Positions 1 through 11,238 of a DNA stretch of 64,000 bases are shown piece after piece. Location: NCBI GenBank assembly GCA_030278955.1, contig JAOANR010000010.1, positions 19,808,444-19,872,443 of the forward strand, given 5' to 3'. The notes under the pieces are model-generated. The model worked only from the letters and a program-made list of their open reading frames with translations, ran no database searches and had not been told where the DNA came from. The translations under genes and the position numbers were made by a program. The number at the start of each line of letters is the position of its first letter. The first letter of the stretch is position 1. Source of the stretch: Hygrophila difformis. Taxonomy: Eukaryota; Streptophyta; Magnoliopsida; Lamiales; Acanthaceae.

Positions 1-819
1 GTGTCCAAGTGGGTCGAGGCGGTTGCGCTGCCAACCAACGATGGTCACCAAGTCATCAAATTTTTGAAAAATAACATTTTCAATAGATTTGGTGTACCTA
101 GGGTAATCATATCTGATGGAGGAACCCACTTTGTCAACAAAGCTTTTGCAAATCTCATGAGCAAAAGTGGGATTCTCCACAAGATCGGCACGCCTTATCA
201 CCCCCAAACCAGTGGCCAAGTCGAGGTATCTAACCGCGAAATCAAACACATACTCAAAGCCACTGTGGGGTTAACCCGCAAAGACTGGTCACGTAGACTC
301 AATGATGCTCTATGGGCATACCGCACTGCATTCAAGACTCTCATTGGGATGTCCCCATACGGGCTTATCTTTGGAAAAGCCTGTCATTTGCCTGTAGAAC
401 TAGAGCACAAGGCTTACTGGGCCGTAAAAACGCTTAATTTTGACCCACAAGTTGCTCAGAGTAAACGCAAGTTGGACCTCAATGAAATTGAGGAAATACG
501 TGCGCAAGCTTATGAAAATTCGAGGATTTACAAAGAGCGGACCCAGAAGTTACACGATCGTCGCATAAAGTCTTAACACTTCTATGTTGGCCAAAATGTC
601 TTGTTATTCAATTCTAGGTTAAAGCTGTTCCCCGGAAAGCTTAAATCCAGATGGGAAGGGCCATACGAAGTGGTGCACGTGTTTGAAAGTGGAGCTGTCA
701 GGATTCGAACTGACAAAGGAGAGCTGGTGGTGAATGGACACAGATTGAAGGAGTATCTAGGGCAGCTCGACCCCGGAAAAGAAGTCCAAATGACATCAGA
801 GCCGGCCTATGCTCAATAA
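1..819 (+). pseudogene. Athila-type Ty3/gypsy pol, 3' end (integrase core and C-terminus), interrupted by a stop
   Basis: This is the downstream part of a retrotransposon polyprotein; the left part lies outside the window. The integrase core shows the second catalytic Asp in ISDGGTHF (residue 39 of the visible frame) and the catalytic Glu in [10 protein letters not shown] (residue 75), i.e. D-X35-E. The run [20 protein letters not shown] and the [16 protein letters not shown] stretch are typical of the Athila lineage. After an in-frame TAA at 574-576 the same frame continues at 601-819 with the [16 protein letters not shown] segment (GPY-type C-terminal motif), so one stop breaks an otherwise continuous frame. 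The enzyme family inserts element cDNA into chromosomes. It is the pol end of Ath1, whose env-like gene and 3' LTR follow. Confidence 0.93.
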
Positions 820-900
820 ATATTTATATCTATATATCTATATAATTATTTATTATGTATTTATTCGTCTCGAACGATAAGTATCCAAAAATCAACTAAA

Positions 901-940
901 CATTTAGAGTACTAAGACTCTAAATGGGAGGATGTTGATA
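901..940 (+). promoter_or_regulatory. First hairpin plus polypurine tract with LTR-like TGTTGATA start
   Basis: A perfect 10-bp stem (901-910 with 917-926, six-base loop) runs directly into the purine tract GGGAGGA (926-932), followed by TGTTGATA at 933. The tract is the usual second-strand primer of LTR elements and TG begins an LTR. The same signature recurs at 3455-3491 and 9499-9540, so Ath1 holds three such junctions in tandem. Either 933 starts a relic LTR or this is an internal second polypurine tract after pol. Confidence 0.7.
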
Positions 941-1297
941 TTTGGAGAAAATTTAATAATTTTTCTTATGTTTGCCTTGCAGGAATTCATGGAACCAACA
1001 AAAAGAAGGATAAAGCTTTGAAAACCAGGTTCCCGGTTGGATTGATACCAAATTTAATGGAAAGTAATTTCGGAATTTAGAGAAATTTAAAATCCGGAAT
1101 AACTCCATAAAATGAGGGTGTTAATCCAACCTAATTTATGCAAGCAAGTTATCATAGAATAATATTTCTGTTTTAGTGTGTGCTTTCAGTGTGTTAATTT
1201 TTTTAAGAAAATCCATAATTTCAGAAAATTTGAAATTTGAAAAAAAAAATTCAAAATTTTTCTAAGTGTTGAATGCGATTTATTTTGTATCTCAAAT
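941..1297 (+). other. AT-rich non-coding spacer
   Basis: There is no convincing ORF. The stretch is A/T-rich with short homopolymers and belongs to the LTR-like region that starts at 933. I see nothing further in it. Confidence 0.5.
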
Positions 1298-1898
1298 CAA
1301 TTCGGTTTAAATCGAATTGTTTGAAACAGATCGCATTGGAAGTGTGCCTTGGAAATTTTAACCAATTCGATCTCTAAGCTAATTCGGTCTACACCGAATT
1401 GGCCCTAGAGACCGAATTGGCTTCCCCAAGACACATCCTCCATCCTTGTGTAAATTTGGCCAAGTAGCAATTCGATCTATGGCAATTCGGTCTAGACCGA
1501 ATTGATTTTGAATAGATCGAATTGATCTACAAAAGACAGTGTGATCCCTTAAGTTTTATTTATGCAAGTGAGCAATTCGATCTATAAGGCAATTCGGTCT
1601 AGACCGAATTGCCCATATAGACCGAATTACCACACAAAAGCATCCCCCTTTATTTTTCCTAAGTAACCAGATTCGGTCTTCTTGCTGTAATTCGGTCTCT
1701 AGACTAATTCGGTCTAGACCGAATTGACTTCAAAAGACTGCATTGCAGTAAGAGTGTGTTTGCTTCCCCTTCCAATTCGGTCTCTATGCCAATTAGACCA
1801 AATTGGCCTAAGAGACCGAATCTCTCACAAACACCTGGAGACCACATCAATTCGGTCTAGACCGAATTGATGGTTCGGTCTCTACTAGACCGAATTAG
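1298..1898. repeat. Array of palindromic TTCGGTCTAGACCGAA motifs (array 1)
   Basis: Repeated half-sites CAATTCGGTCT and their inverse occur throughout this 600-bp stretch, interleaved with a variant half-site CAATTCGATCTA. Full 22-bp palindromes with the core AATTCGGTCTAGACCGAATT lie at 1483-1504, 1590-1611 and 1848-1869. A 20-bp form lies at 1706-1725, a TTTAAA-centred form at 1298-1319, and one with a single centre mismatch near 1381-1400. The array ends about 20 bp before a TATA-like box and the env-like gene. Similar arrays occur inside the Athila LTRs at 9869-10266 and 11239-11826. Confidence 0.9.
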
Positions 1899-1910
1899 CC
1901 CAATCTCCTA

Positions 1911-2070
1911 CCCCTTTATATTCCTTTTTCCCCCTCTTTTCCCTCACTTTCACTCTTCACACTTCGATATTTTCCCCCGTATTCCCTCTCGCGAACTTCG
2001 TCTCCCTCGCGAAACTTAGAGCTCGAGCCAGAGCTTTCCTTTGATCAACTCCGTTCAAAGTGTTTGAAAA
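1911..2070 (+). promoter_or_regulatory. Putative promoter and 5' leader of the env-like gene
   Basis: A TATA-like TTTATATT (1915-1922) is followed by a pyrimidine-rich leader (C/T-rich 1923-1990) and an A-rich context before the ATG at 2071. This matches the composition of plant core promoters and leaders. The start of transcription is inferred; it could also be an LTR promoter if 933 starts a relic LTR. Confidence 0.45.
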
Positions 2071-2108
2071 ATGGCGTCTTCTTCGTCTAATCCTACTGGG
2101 AGTGTCGG

Positions 2109-3553
2109 GTAAGTTTCCTATTTCGATTTCACACCCTGTTTTTGCGATTTCCAGTGTTCTTCTTCCATGTTTTTGCGAAATTTGTAATGGGGAAGGAAAT
2201 GAAGCCTGTTTTCACGTTGGGGATGGTCGGAATGTAGTCGGAGTATAGTGGGCATGGTCGGAAATAGGATAGAACACAATAGGAAAAACCTAGGGTTTTT
2301 GTGTTTATGTGCGAAACTGCCATTGTTGTGATTCTTTAGTTTTCTGTGGTGTTGGGGATGTCTTATTTCGAAAATGAGGGTTGCAAAACCCTCAAAAATC
2401 ATGTTTTTGTTCATTGTGTGGTTTTGTTGTTCTGTTTTTGTTGTCTGTATTTGGTTAACTGTGTTTGGAATTAGAAATCTGTGAAAATGGAAAACACAGT
2501 GGTTTGTTTTACCTTTACAATCACTGTGTTATTTTACTGGTTATTTGATAATGTTGATTGAATATGCATATTGATGGTACTGCCGTATCTATGTTTTTGG
2601 AGCATGAGTTTGGCTAAATTTTTGCATGATCATGGTATGGATGGGTTGTCTGTGTTTGTTCTCAGTTATGCATGTACTGTGTTATGTATATTTTGTCAAT
2701 AAATGCTTTTGTCGGGTACCTGTTAACCACAAATTGCAAACTCAACTCGAAAGTTGATATCTCAACTCGAAAGTTGATGTTTGCACATACGGGAAACATG
2801 GTAGTATAGACGAAACCATGCCAAAATTTTTCCAACACTTTTGGCATGGCATTTATGTCTAAAAAGACAAAAAGTGGTAGAATGTTCTTTTCCTTTAAAA
2901 GTGTTTGACTTATGCTTATTATTTTGGGCTAAATGGAGAATATTCAAATGGAACACCTTGTTTCATTCTTGAACAACCATTTCCCAAAAAAAATACAAAT
3001 GGGGGACCACTCACACCCCCAATTTTATTAAATAAACAAGTCAACACTTCTCACAAAAATCCAAAAATGCTCTTTTTGTGTTTGTGCATGTTTATTTTAT
3101 TTTTATTCTCCATGATCCATTACTACATGCTAGTGATTGCATAATTTGTCATGTGCATTTGTTCATCACCATTAATCATCTTGCTACCTATTTCACAAGA
3201 TTTAAATCACTTTTTAAGTGATAAAAATCCAAAATCTCTTTCATAGGCTTAATAGCCTATGAAATTTTACTTTTTGGTCCTTTGACCACTCCAAAAACCT
3301 GTTAGACTATTTATAGTCTAAGAAAAATTTTGTAAGGTTCCCAGATCCTTACTTATCTCTCCTCTCTCTCTATTTTGTTGCAATAAGAGTTGGATTTAAA
3401 AATTCAACTCTATGTCTTTTTATCTAATAAATTCAAGTAAAAACCAATTAACTCACATTTAGAGCTTAGCTCAAAATGTGAGGATGTTGATTTTTCCAAC
3501 TTGAATATGTTTATTAAAAACTCGTTAAAAATAGTTTCAATTTCTCTTCTCAG
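2109..3553 (+). other. Predicted phase-2 intron of the env-like gene
   Basis: It begins GTAAGT at 2109 and ends in a pyrimidine-rich TTTCTCTTCTCAG at 3541-3553. Removing it leaves the reading frame open across the junction, which is the main argument that it is real. The interior is T/A-rich without a coding frame and contains a second polypurine-tract-like junction near 3485. Confidence 0.55.
3455..3491 (+). promoter_or_regulatory. Second hairpin plus polypurine tract with TGTTGAT
   Basis: An 11-bp stem with one mismatch (3455-3465 with 3469-3479, three-base loop) precedes GTGAGGA, then TGTTGATT from 3485. It is the same arrangement as at 901-940 and 9499-9540, but lies inside the predicted intron and is not followed by recognisable LTR sequence. 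Confidence 0.6.
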
Positions 3554-6500
3554 GGACAAATATGTGATAACTTCCATAATGGGTCTTCCAACGACCACTC
3601 CAGACCGCGCCTTTTTGGAAATCGAAAGGCTGAAAAGGCAGATCGAGGCAAACAGGAGGGCCATCAGGGACGAATTTCATCTGAACATGGACCACCAGAT
3701 CGAATGGAGATTTGAAATGAAAGATCACTGGTGGAGGGATATTCCAGAAGATGAGAGAAACCTTAAGGCTACAGGCCTCGAAAGAGACCTCTGTCAGCAC
3801 ATGTGGAACTTCTGGAATAACGAATTCGACCAGGCGAGATATGACTTGAGGTTCGACGATCCAAGAGTTCACTACGAGAGAATGGTTTGGAGGATGATTC
3901 AGCATAAGGCCAGGTGGAATCGAATGCTTGAGCAGCACCTTGGGGACAAGAAAATAGCAGCCTTCGAGCCAATCCCCATTCAACCAGCCATCACAAAAGA
4001 AACCAGAAGTCTTTTTGCCAAACAAACGCCTCCAGTACACAAAGTGGCGATGTCTGGAATGGTCTACATGCCAGACGCTTTCCCATTCATGTACAAGAAA
4101 GAACTATTTGACAATGGGACCATCTGCGGACCGGAAGAGCAACTGTGGCTCACAAATCACGCCAAGGTACGCCACATTGAGATGGCATATAACTTTTGGG
4201 AGTCCCTTCAACCTGTGCTAAATTATGGAGCAGCCCACCACACTCCGATGTTGGACACAATAATAGAAAAGACAAAAGCGATACGGAAGCTGTGGGGGGA
4301 ATACATGAAGGCATGGGGGAGCTGGGAGAAGGACATCAGACAATCTGTGCTAAATCCGGGGGTGGTGATACCTCCGGGAAATGAGGAAATCGTTCCAAGG
4401 TTTCTACCAACAAGATTCCCAGTAGTTGAGCCCAAATAAGCCACAATGGTTGGAATGCCCAATTTTGTGTTAATGAAAGCCGAGTGCACAGCAATGTACC
4501 AAACCAGAAATTGGGACAGGACGGGCAGAAAGAAAAAGCAGATACCACTGATGAGCCAAACCAAATGCCTGGAGTACTTGGACATTCCACCGGTTCGGGA
4601 CTTGTCAGGGCTAAATGAGAAGGAGGCAGACATCATTGACACTCTCTATGCGGATATGAAGACCAGATTTTTCGAACTACTGCGAGAGATGGACTGGGAA
4701 GCCCTGAGGTACTGCCAAGAAAACAAAGTGCGATTACGGTATAACACGGGGTTCCAAGGATTCTTGGGTAGATACTTCAAGGCTAAATGGACTGCCCAGC
4801 TTACAGCGATGACTGAGCCCAATTTCATAGAGGAATATCTGAAAACCAAAGGGCCAGAGTTGGGGCTGTGGACTGAAGCTGATGACAAGTTGATCGATGA
4901 TTATGTGGACCCGACGCCCGAACCCACCAGTCAACCGAATCGGAGCCCCTCCAAACCAAATCTGCGCCAGAGCCACCAAAGAAAAAGAGGAAATTGATAA
5001 AACTGGCTGAGAAAGAAAAGGCCGGAAGACCTGCTGAACCTCAAGTCAAAATTCAATAACCTCCTAGTCAGCCAAGGACTCTTCCACCGGTGCCCAAGTT
5101 CGATGGCAAGCCTTCCAAACCAAAGAACAGGGGCAAGGAGCATGCCGTTGATCTATCCAAGAGAGAGCAGCAGCGTCTAGCCCAAGAGCAATATGATGCA
5201 AAAATAGCAAGAAAGGCCCAAGAAGAAGCCGAGCAGAAAAGGCAATGAAAGATCAGAAGGTTGTGGAAGCTGAACGGGCTGAGGAACAAAGGGCTGCTGC
5301 CCGCAAGGAGCGTCAAATTGAAAGAGAAAGGCAGCAGAAGGAAGAAGCTGAGAGAGAAATGGTCAAAGAAAAAGAAGAGTGGAGGCAACAACGAGAAGCA
5401 GAAAGGGCCGAGAAAAACAGACTGTGGAAGGAAGAAATGGCCAAGAAAGCTGAGGAAGAGGCTAAGAAGGCTGAAATGGAAGAGAACATCAGAAAAACCC
5501 GGGAAGAGGAGGAGAATAGAAAGGTTGCTGAGAAAATTCAAGCCGAGCTAGAGAAGAAGCAAACGAAAGAGATCACAACGGAGGCCGATGTTGGGGACGA
5601 TGATTGTCAAATAATCAGCGGAACCAACATCGTACCTGTTAAAGTAAAAGAAGAGCCGGCTGAATGGGCTAAAGATCGAAAGAAGCAGCAAAATGAGATA
5701 GCCACTAGGAGGAGTGGGAGTGAAAAGAAAGTGGATGAGATCGGTGAAGGACTCAAAACCACAGAAGAGATAGAGGAAATGGTGCAGAAGGGCAATGAGC
5801 GTTTTGAACAGTTGAAGGAAAAGACTGCAGAACTGTTAGTAAGTCTGGATCAAGTTGCTGCAAATGCAATGGTTGCAGCTGCTGCCCAATCTCAACCCAC
5901 TGCACCTGACAAGAATATGACAGAATTAGAAGACTCGCATGCTGAAGCGGGTCCACAAGTTGAGGCAAACCAAGGAGAGCAGTGGGAAAAGAGGCAGCGG
6001 TGGCAGCTCTCATGCAGAAGTAGAGACCATTGATGACCTGTTCAAAAACAAGACGTATCAACAAATCCTCCAGGGACATCTTGATATTACTGGAGATCAA
6101 GGAGATAACATGTTAGAACAACTGGGGAAATTAAACACGGGGAGGGATGAGGAGGTACCTCAAAAAGAATATCAACATCTTGTTGGTCCCGTCTTTTCTG
6201 ATGATTTTCTCAAAGCTGTGCTTCATGAATTTCCTTGTAATTCGTATGAACAGGGAATATCTCAAGGAGGCAAGCAAGCGGAACACGAACAACAGCCTGA
6301 AGGACAGCCGCAGACAGATGTGCAGGCTGAAACTGAACATCAAGTAGAGGGTGAACATCATGAACAGCAGGAGCAGGTGGAGGAGAAATCGGATTCAGAT
6401 TGGGAGCAGGCATACCCTCAGGACACCCAAGAATCAACGGGGTCAGTCCGATCCGCTGGGTATTGGGTGACCTCTACCTCAAAGGGGCGCCTGGGGGTAT

Positions 6501-7921
6501 CCACAAAGAAATGCAAAAGGTTCCCCATTAAGGACGATGCAGATATAATGAGGAGGTTCAACGGGAACGAGCAGAATGCGGGGCGTTATATGGCGCTAGG
6601 AGAGCTTTTCGTACCTGATAAAGGATTCAGTTCAGAGATGGTGAATCACCCTATGCTGGTCTTCCTGCAACAAAACCATGGATGGACTGAATTCCTTACG
6701 CACCATGCTGAACCCGGGAATAGCAGAGCTTGTTCGGGAATTCTACTACAATATCAACGTCGCCCAAAAGAGGAGTTGGGTTGCGAGGAGTTGATGTAGA
6801 CATATCTGGAGAGTATCTGAACAGATTCCTCAATACACCCAACTGGGTATCAGAATTCCCGACAGCTGAGCACTTTGAGAAGGGAGCATGTAAGGCAGTC
6901 GAGAGGTCATATTATGACAACATCACAAGGTCCCTCACTGCCGAAAGCTATACTGGCGAATTCTCCTTCAAAGCCAAGCACCTGAAGCTGGAGTTCCAAC
7001 CTTCATATGACTTCTACATGTCAAAAATCAGGCCCAACCCTCATGCACAAGAGACATCTGGTCGAATGCTGAAGGGTTTTGATAAGCTATGGCATGGACT
7101 GAAGATCAATGTAGGGGAGCATATCTTCCATGTCGTGACTTCAAGGACCTCCGGCAGGGCAGCTGCTCTCTGCTATCCAAACCTCATTAGAAGAATCTGC
7201 GAAGCCCAAGGAGTAGATCTATCTGTTTTCTCAGGGAGCGACACCATTGATATGAGTCGCCCAATTCCAGTTCCAAAAACGCGGGTATCTGATCCGGTGG
7301 TATACGCGATGCTAGATGAGTCAGAAGCCCAATCCAGATACACTCCTGGACAACCGGCTAAGCGCAAGTCACGAAAGAAAGAGGCCTGTACTGAAGCGGT
7401 GCCTTCAACAAAAGAAGCTGGAATCCCCTCAATTGGACCTGCTGCAGAGGAATATCCCTCAAGGTGATGCCCCCACTCAGAGTCATCCCGGAACTGATGT
7501 TTCCACTCCAAGACTATCACGAAGACATCCAGTCCGACCTTCTCGCAGAAGCCCGACTGTATCTCAGTATCCAGCCGATTCTCAAACTCTAGAAGCAGTA
7601 AGCAGAATGGGAGAATCAATGATGCAGAGTGTCAAATCCTTGGCCGACGTCATTGTTTCGACTCAAGAGAAGCAAATGCAAAGAGAGGAAGAGTTTAGGA
7701 TGAGAATGCTTGAGAGAGAAGAGGAGTTCAAAAAGGAAGCGGCGGAACGAGAGAAAAGGCAGCATCAGGAAAGGGTTGAGAGCGAAGAAAAGACAAGAAA
7801 AATGTTCGAAATGATATTCACCAAGCAAACCAACCTGATGGAGACCCTACTCAGGAAGTTACCCTCACCTCCAAGAGACGATACCGTACTTGCCAAGCAC
7901 CATTCAGAGGAGAAAGATTGA

Positions 7922-9466
7922 GCCAATGCGATCACATTCATGCGAGCTTCAATGTAAACATCATGCATTAGATTTTCCATCTACTCAGTACACTTTCATT
8001 CATACTGTGGAAATCTATTGTAACTGATGTAGCTACTGCTTTTCACAAAGAGAATTTCGTTTTGAATTCTCAAAATATTTTTGAAAAAGATGTGTGACAG
8101 TCCAAGATGAATAAGTGACTGTTACGCCAAAAACAAGCTGTGACATGCTTGCATGTTCACAGTGTCTTTTTACTGCTTTCAATTAAATAACCGGCATAAA
8201 ACAAGCATAAAATCTGTCACCTAAATTCACATGTTGAATTTAGGCTAAGGATGAAATTTTTCAAACTATTAAATTGGGATAAAACAATTAAAAATATGCA
8301 TGACATAAATTCTTGAGGTTTTGAGCTATAAAAATCCAATGATATGATCACTTGGAAGAAAAACAAAATTTTCATGTTGAGAATTTGATTGAATAATTTG
8401 CAAGAATTTTTCAAGGTTAAATTTAAGAATAAAGGTATGACATGACCAAACCGTCCATGTGAGATCTGAGCCGAGTCATCTTTACTCATTATTTCTTTGT
8501 TGTGTGAAAATCAATTCGATTAAAGGACACTAGAACTTGCAATTGGGATCGATTCAAGACCATGCCATATTCCCGAAATCGAGTACATGATCGAGGCACT
8601 TAGAAAACCCAAAATTTTGGCCTTCTTTTGAATTCCAAACCCAAAAATATTTTCCCTTTAGGATTAACCAAGTTGAGCCTTTAAGCCTAATTTTTCTTTG
8701 AAACCACTATATTATTCCCAACCTTATAAAAAGACCAAGAAATCAAACCCAAGTGTACACGAATCAATTCCATCAAGGCATTATAGTTTATGATCATCAA
8801 AAATATCAATCGGTACTCATAAACCGATCAAAAAAAAATGTGTGTTGAGATTCATTCAAAAGAAATAAATTGCAATTGACAAAGCAAATTAGACAAAGTC
8901 TAATGTCATGCAATAGAAAGGAAAAACAAAAGAAAGAAAGAAATATTGATGATCATAAATTTTAAGTAAAAACATGCCAAGTTATGATGGAATGGATTCA
9001 TGTCACTTTTAGCCTAATAATTCCCTTCCATACCTATGTTACAACCGTATGCCCCGTTATAACCTTAAATAAGACCTCGGGATCTCGATTTGAGGAAATG
9101 AGTAGGTGGCGAGTTGGTCTAATTGCAAGCTTATGGGAGAATTTACTTGAATTTGATTATGAGCGTATTGTTTAAAAGCCAACTTTGAGAGTGAGTGAAA
9201 TTTCCGATTTTACCATATGTGAGGCTCTGCTTTGATTGATTAATGTTCATGTCATGCTTGAATTCAAGAATTAAACCAATGAAAATTTTCTATACATATA
9301 TTCAAGAAGTATTAACAATAATGATTAATTTGTATACCTATCCAAGTGAGAAGTATCATTTAATTAAACACTGCAATCAAGAGAGTTTAATACTTGTAAT
9401 TTTGATTGTCTTATCCCAATATAACAAGAATGAAATTTTTGAAGCCACGCAAATGGATTGAATATG
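7922..9466 (+). other. Non-coding stretch between the env-like gene and the 3' LTR
   Basis: It is AT-rich with no supported ORF. Athila elements commonly have a long non-coding segment here. I see no repeat or gene in it apart from the hairpins at its right edge. Confidence 0.6.
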
Positions 9467-9532
9467 CAGAGTCCATGCTCTTACGAGCACTGACTCTGAC
9501 TGCTCGGGGACGATCAGTATTAAATGTGAGGA
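9467..9532 (+). promoter_or_regulatory. Tandem hairpins and polypurine tract of the Athila-type element
   Basis: The first hairpin pairs CAGAGTC (9467-9473) with GACTCTG (9492-9498) around an inner TGCTC-TTAC-GAGCA. Immediately after it, ACTGCTCG-GGGA-CGATCAGT (9499-9518) forms a second hairpin with one mismatch and a GGGA loop. The purine tract AAATGTGAGGA (9522-9532) abuts TGTTGATA, the LTR start. The tract is the expected plus-strand primer. Confidence 0.8.
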
Positions 9533-9868
9533 TGTTGATAATGGCCAAAATTGTCCATTATTTCCAATCCATTTCCGTGTCTGAGACGGACATTTTGATC
9601 GTATTTCCATCTTATTTTAATGAGAAAGCAGTTGAATTCGACAGATTGATGCAAGTTTGTAAAAATAATGAGCTGGTAATGAAAGACACAAAAATATGCA
9701 GTTTTAATTGCATTTGTGTTAGAAAAATCCAAAAACATGAAAAAAGGAAAAAGAAAAGAAAAAGGAATGAAAAGATGGGCAAAAGAATAAGATAGCCCAC
9801 AAAAATCAAAAAGATGGGAAAAAGAATGGAAATCCCACAAATTTAAATTTTGGTTAAGTGTTGAAGAT

Positions 9869-10266
9869 CAATTCGGTCTATACGCAATTCGACCTAAACC
9901 GAATTGCTCATTAGACCGAATTGCTGAAGAGAAGAAGAAAAAGAGAAGTGTTTGAAGAAGAGAAGAGCAACCAATTCGGTCTAAACCGAATTGACCCCTA
10001 GACCGAATTGCACCATGCAAAGAAGAAGACTTTGAGCAGAACAGAAAAGAAAGAGTTCGATCTATGCAATTCGGTCTAGGCCAAATTGATTGCATAGATC
10101 GAATTGCCTCAAAGCAAGGAAGCCAAGCAAGAGCCATCTTCAATTCGACAAAGGCCAATTTGGTCTACCCATAGACCGAATCACCACATTTCATGCTCAA
10201 GATCAAGGAGAAAGACCTCATGTCACCAATTCGGTCTAAACCGAACTACTCGAGGAGACCGAACCA
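9869..10266. repeat. Palindromic TTCGGTCTAGACCGAA-type array (array 2)
   Basis: Multiple CAATTCGGTCT half-sites and inverted partners occur here, often separated by short A/G-rich spacers, with several slightly imperfect palindromes. The array lies directly upstream of the TGGGCC/telo-box/TATAAAA block at 10316-10356. It is the same motif as array 1. Confidence 0.88.
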
Positions 10267-10315
10267 CATTCGAAATTGCAGTCTTGAGCACGTGAGAAAT
10301 GCATGGCACTGTGGA

Positions 10316-10356
10316 TGGGCCCTGATGGGCCTAGGGTTTCGAGAAGAAGTATAAAA
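10316..10356 (+). promoter_or_regulatory. LTR promoter block: two TGGGCC sites, telo-box, TATAAAA
   Basis: TGGGCC occurs at 10316-10321 and 10326-10331, the telo-box-like TAGGGTTT at 10332-10339, and TATAAAA at 10350-10356. TGGGCC (site II, TCP-bound) together with a telo-box is the known arrangement of plant ribosomal-protein and proliferation-linked promoters. Activity is inferred. Confidence 0.65.
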
Positions 10357-11238
10357 GCTGACATTCCTCAACACAAGAAATATTCTTACACACTTGGACA
10401 TTTTTGCTGGGAGACAAAAAGAAGGAGCAGAAGGTTCTTCACCCCTTAAGGGTTAGGTAGGTAGTGTAGTTTAGTTAGTTTATTTTCAAGCTGGTAATGT
10501 AGTTTTATTGCTTTGAGTTTAGTTTATTTTCCATAGAAGCTTGTTACCACCCTTAGTGTAGCCATTTCCATAAACTTTAAATGCTTTATAGTTATAATGA
10601 TCCCTGCCTTCAAGCTAATGATGGTTTTAGGGTTATTTATTGCTTTCGAGTGTCAATACAAGAAAGAATCCAGAGATGAGTTTTTATTTCAAGTGTTTGG
10701 CACTTATTCAATGCTTTCCTTAGCAATAAATGTTAGAATGTTTGTTTGTTTCAACTAGGTTACATTTATTATGCCCTAGTTGACTTACATTCTCAATAAA
10801 TGCATGTTTAGTGGGTTTTTGGTTTGTTTTTACACCTTAGTGATTCAAATGAGTGTTCTCAGGTTTTATATGATTTTAGGCTGTTAGAATTTAATTCTAT
10901 GTTTATTAGGTTGTTGTTTTAGTCTCTGTATGTTAGCTTATTGTTGCCTTAGATAATGTAGGTGTTCTTATCTTTAAGCATGTGTTCTTATTATTTATTA
11001 GAGGTTTAGGTCTTTGATCTTTGAGTGCCTGTTTGTAGTATTAAGGTTTGTTTCATGCCAATACCTGCTAGCCACGTAACCTAGGTCTATTTTCCTTAAA
11101 AACACTCATTAGTGTGGCTGTGAGGTGACATTGATGTGAAATGAAGGATTTGGTAAATCTTATCCATCATGAACCACACAATGTAAACCGAACCTACACT
11201 TATGAGTTCAAAATATTTTTTATGAGAGAAAAGACATG

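Larger units (their letters stand above)
2071..7921 (+). pseudogene. Env-like gene of the Athila-type element, with an in-frame intron; decayed
   Basis: A short exon (2071-2108, Ser-rich start MASSSSNPTGSV) ends at a GTAAGT donor. An acceptor CTTCTCAG at 3546-3553 joins it in frame to the reading frame that continues through 3555-4439 and, after an in-frame TAA (4437-4439), through 4446-4997. A frame change near 4970 exposes the basic run PPKKKRKL (nuclear-localisation-like, from 4973). Glu/Lys-rich coiled coil follows (5060-6000), then a globular part (about 6480-7290) with LVREFYYNI, GVDVDIS and VNVG-type patches. These patches resemble the plant 'putative transposon protein' domain found in Athila env-like ORFs. 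A second coiled coil closes it (7600-7860). At least five frame changes (near 4970, 5245, 5990, 6700-6780 and 7440) and two stops make it non-functional. The function of the N-terminal 480-residue part is unknown. Confidence 0.68.

Noticed and set aside
3537..4040. Minus-strand ORF of 167 residues opposite the env-like gene
   Set aside because: Shadow of the sense frame, no domain and no start context.
8217..8489. Possible small gene in the Athila non-coding stretch
   Set aside because: A 90-residue frame of low complexity with no conserved partner; AT-rich sequence yields such frames by chance.
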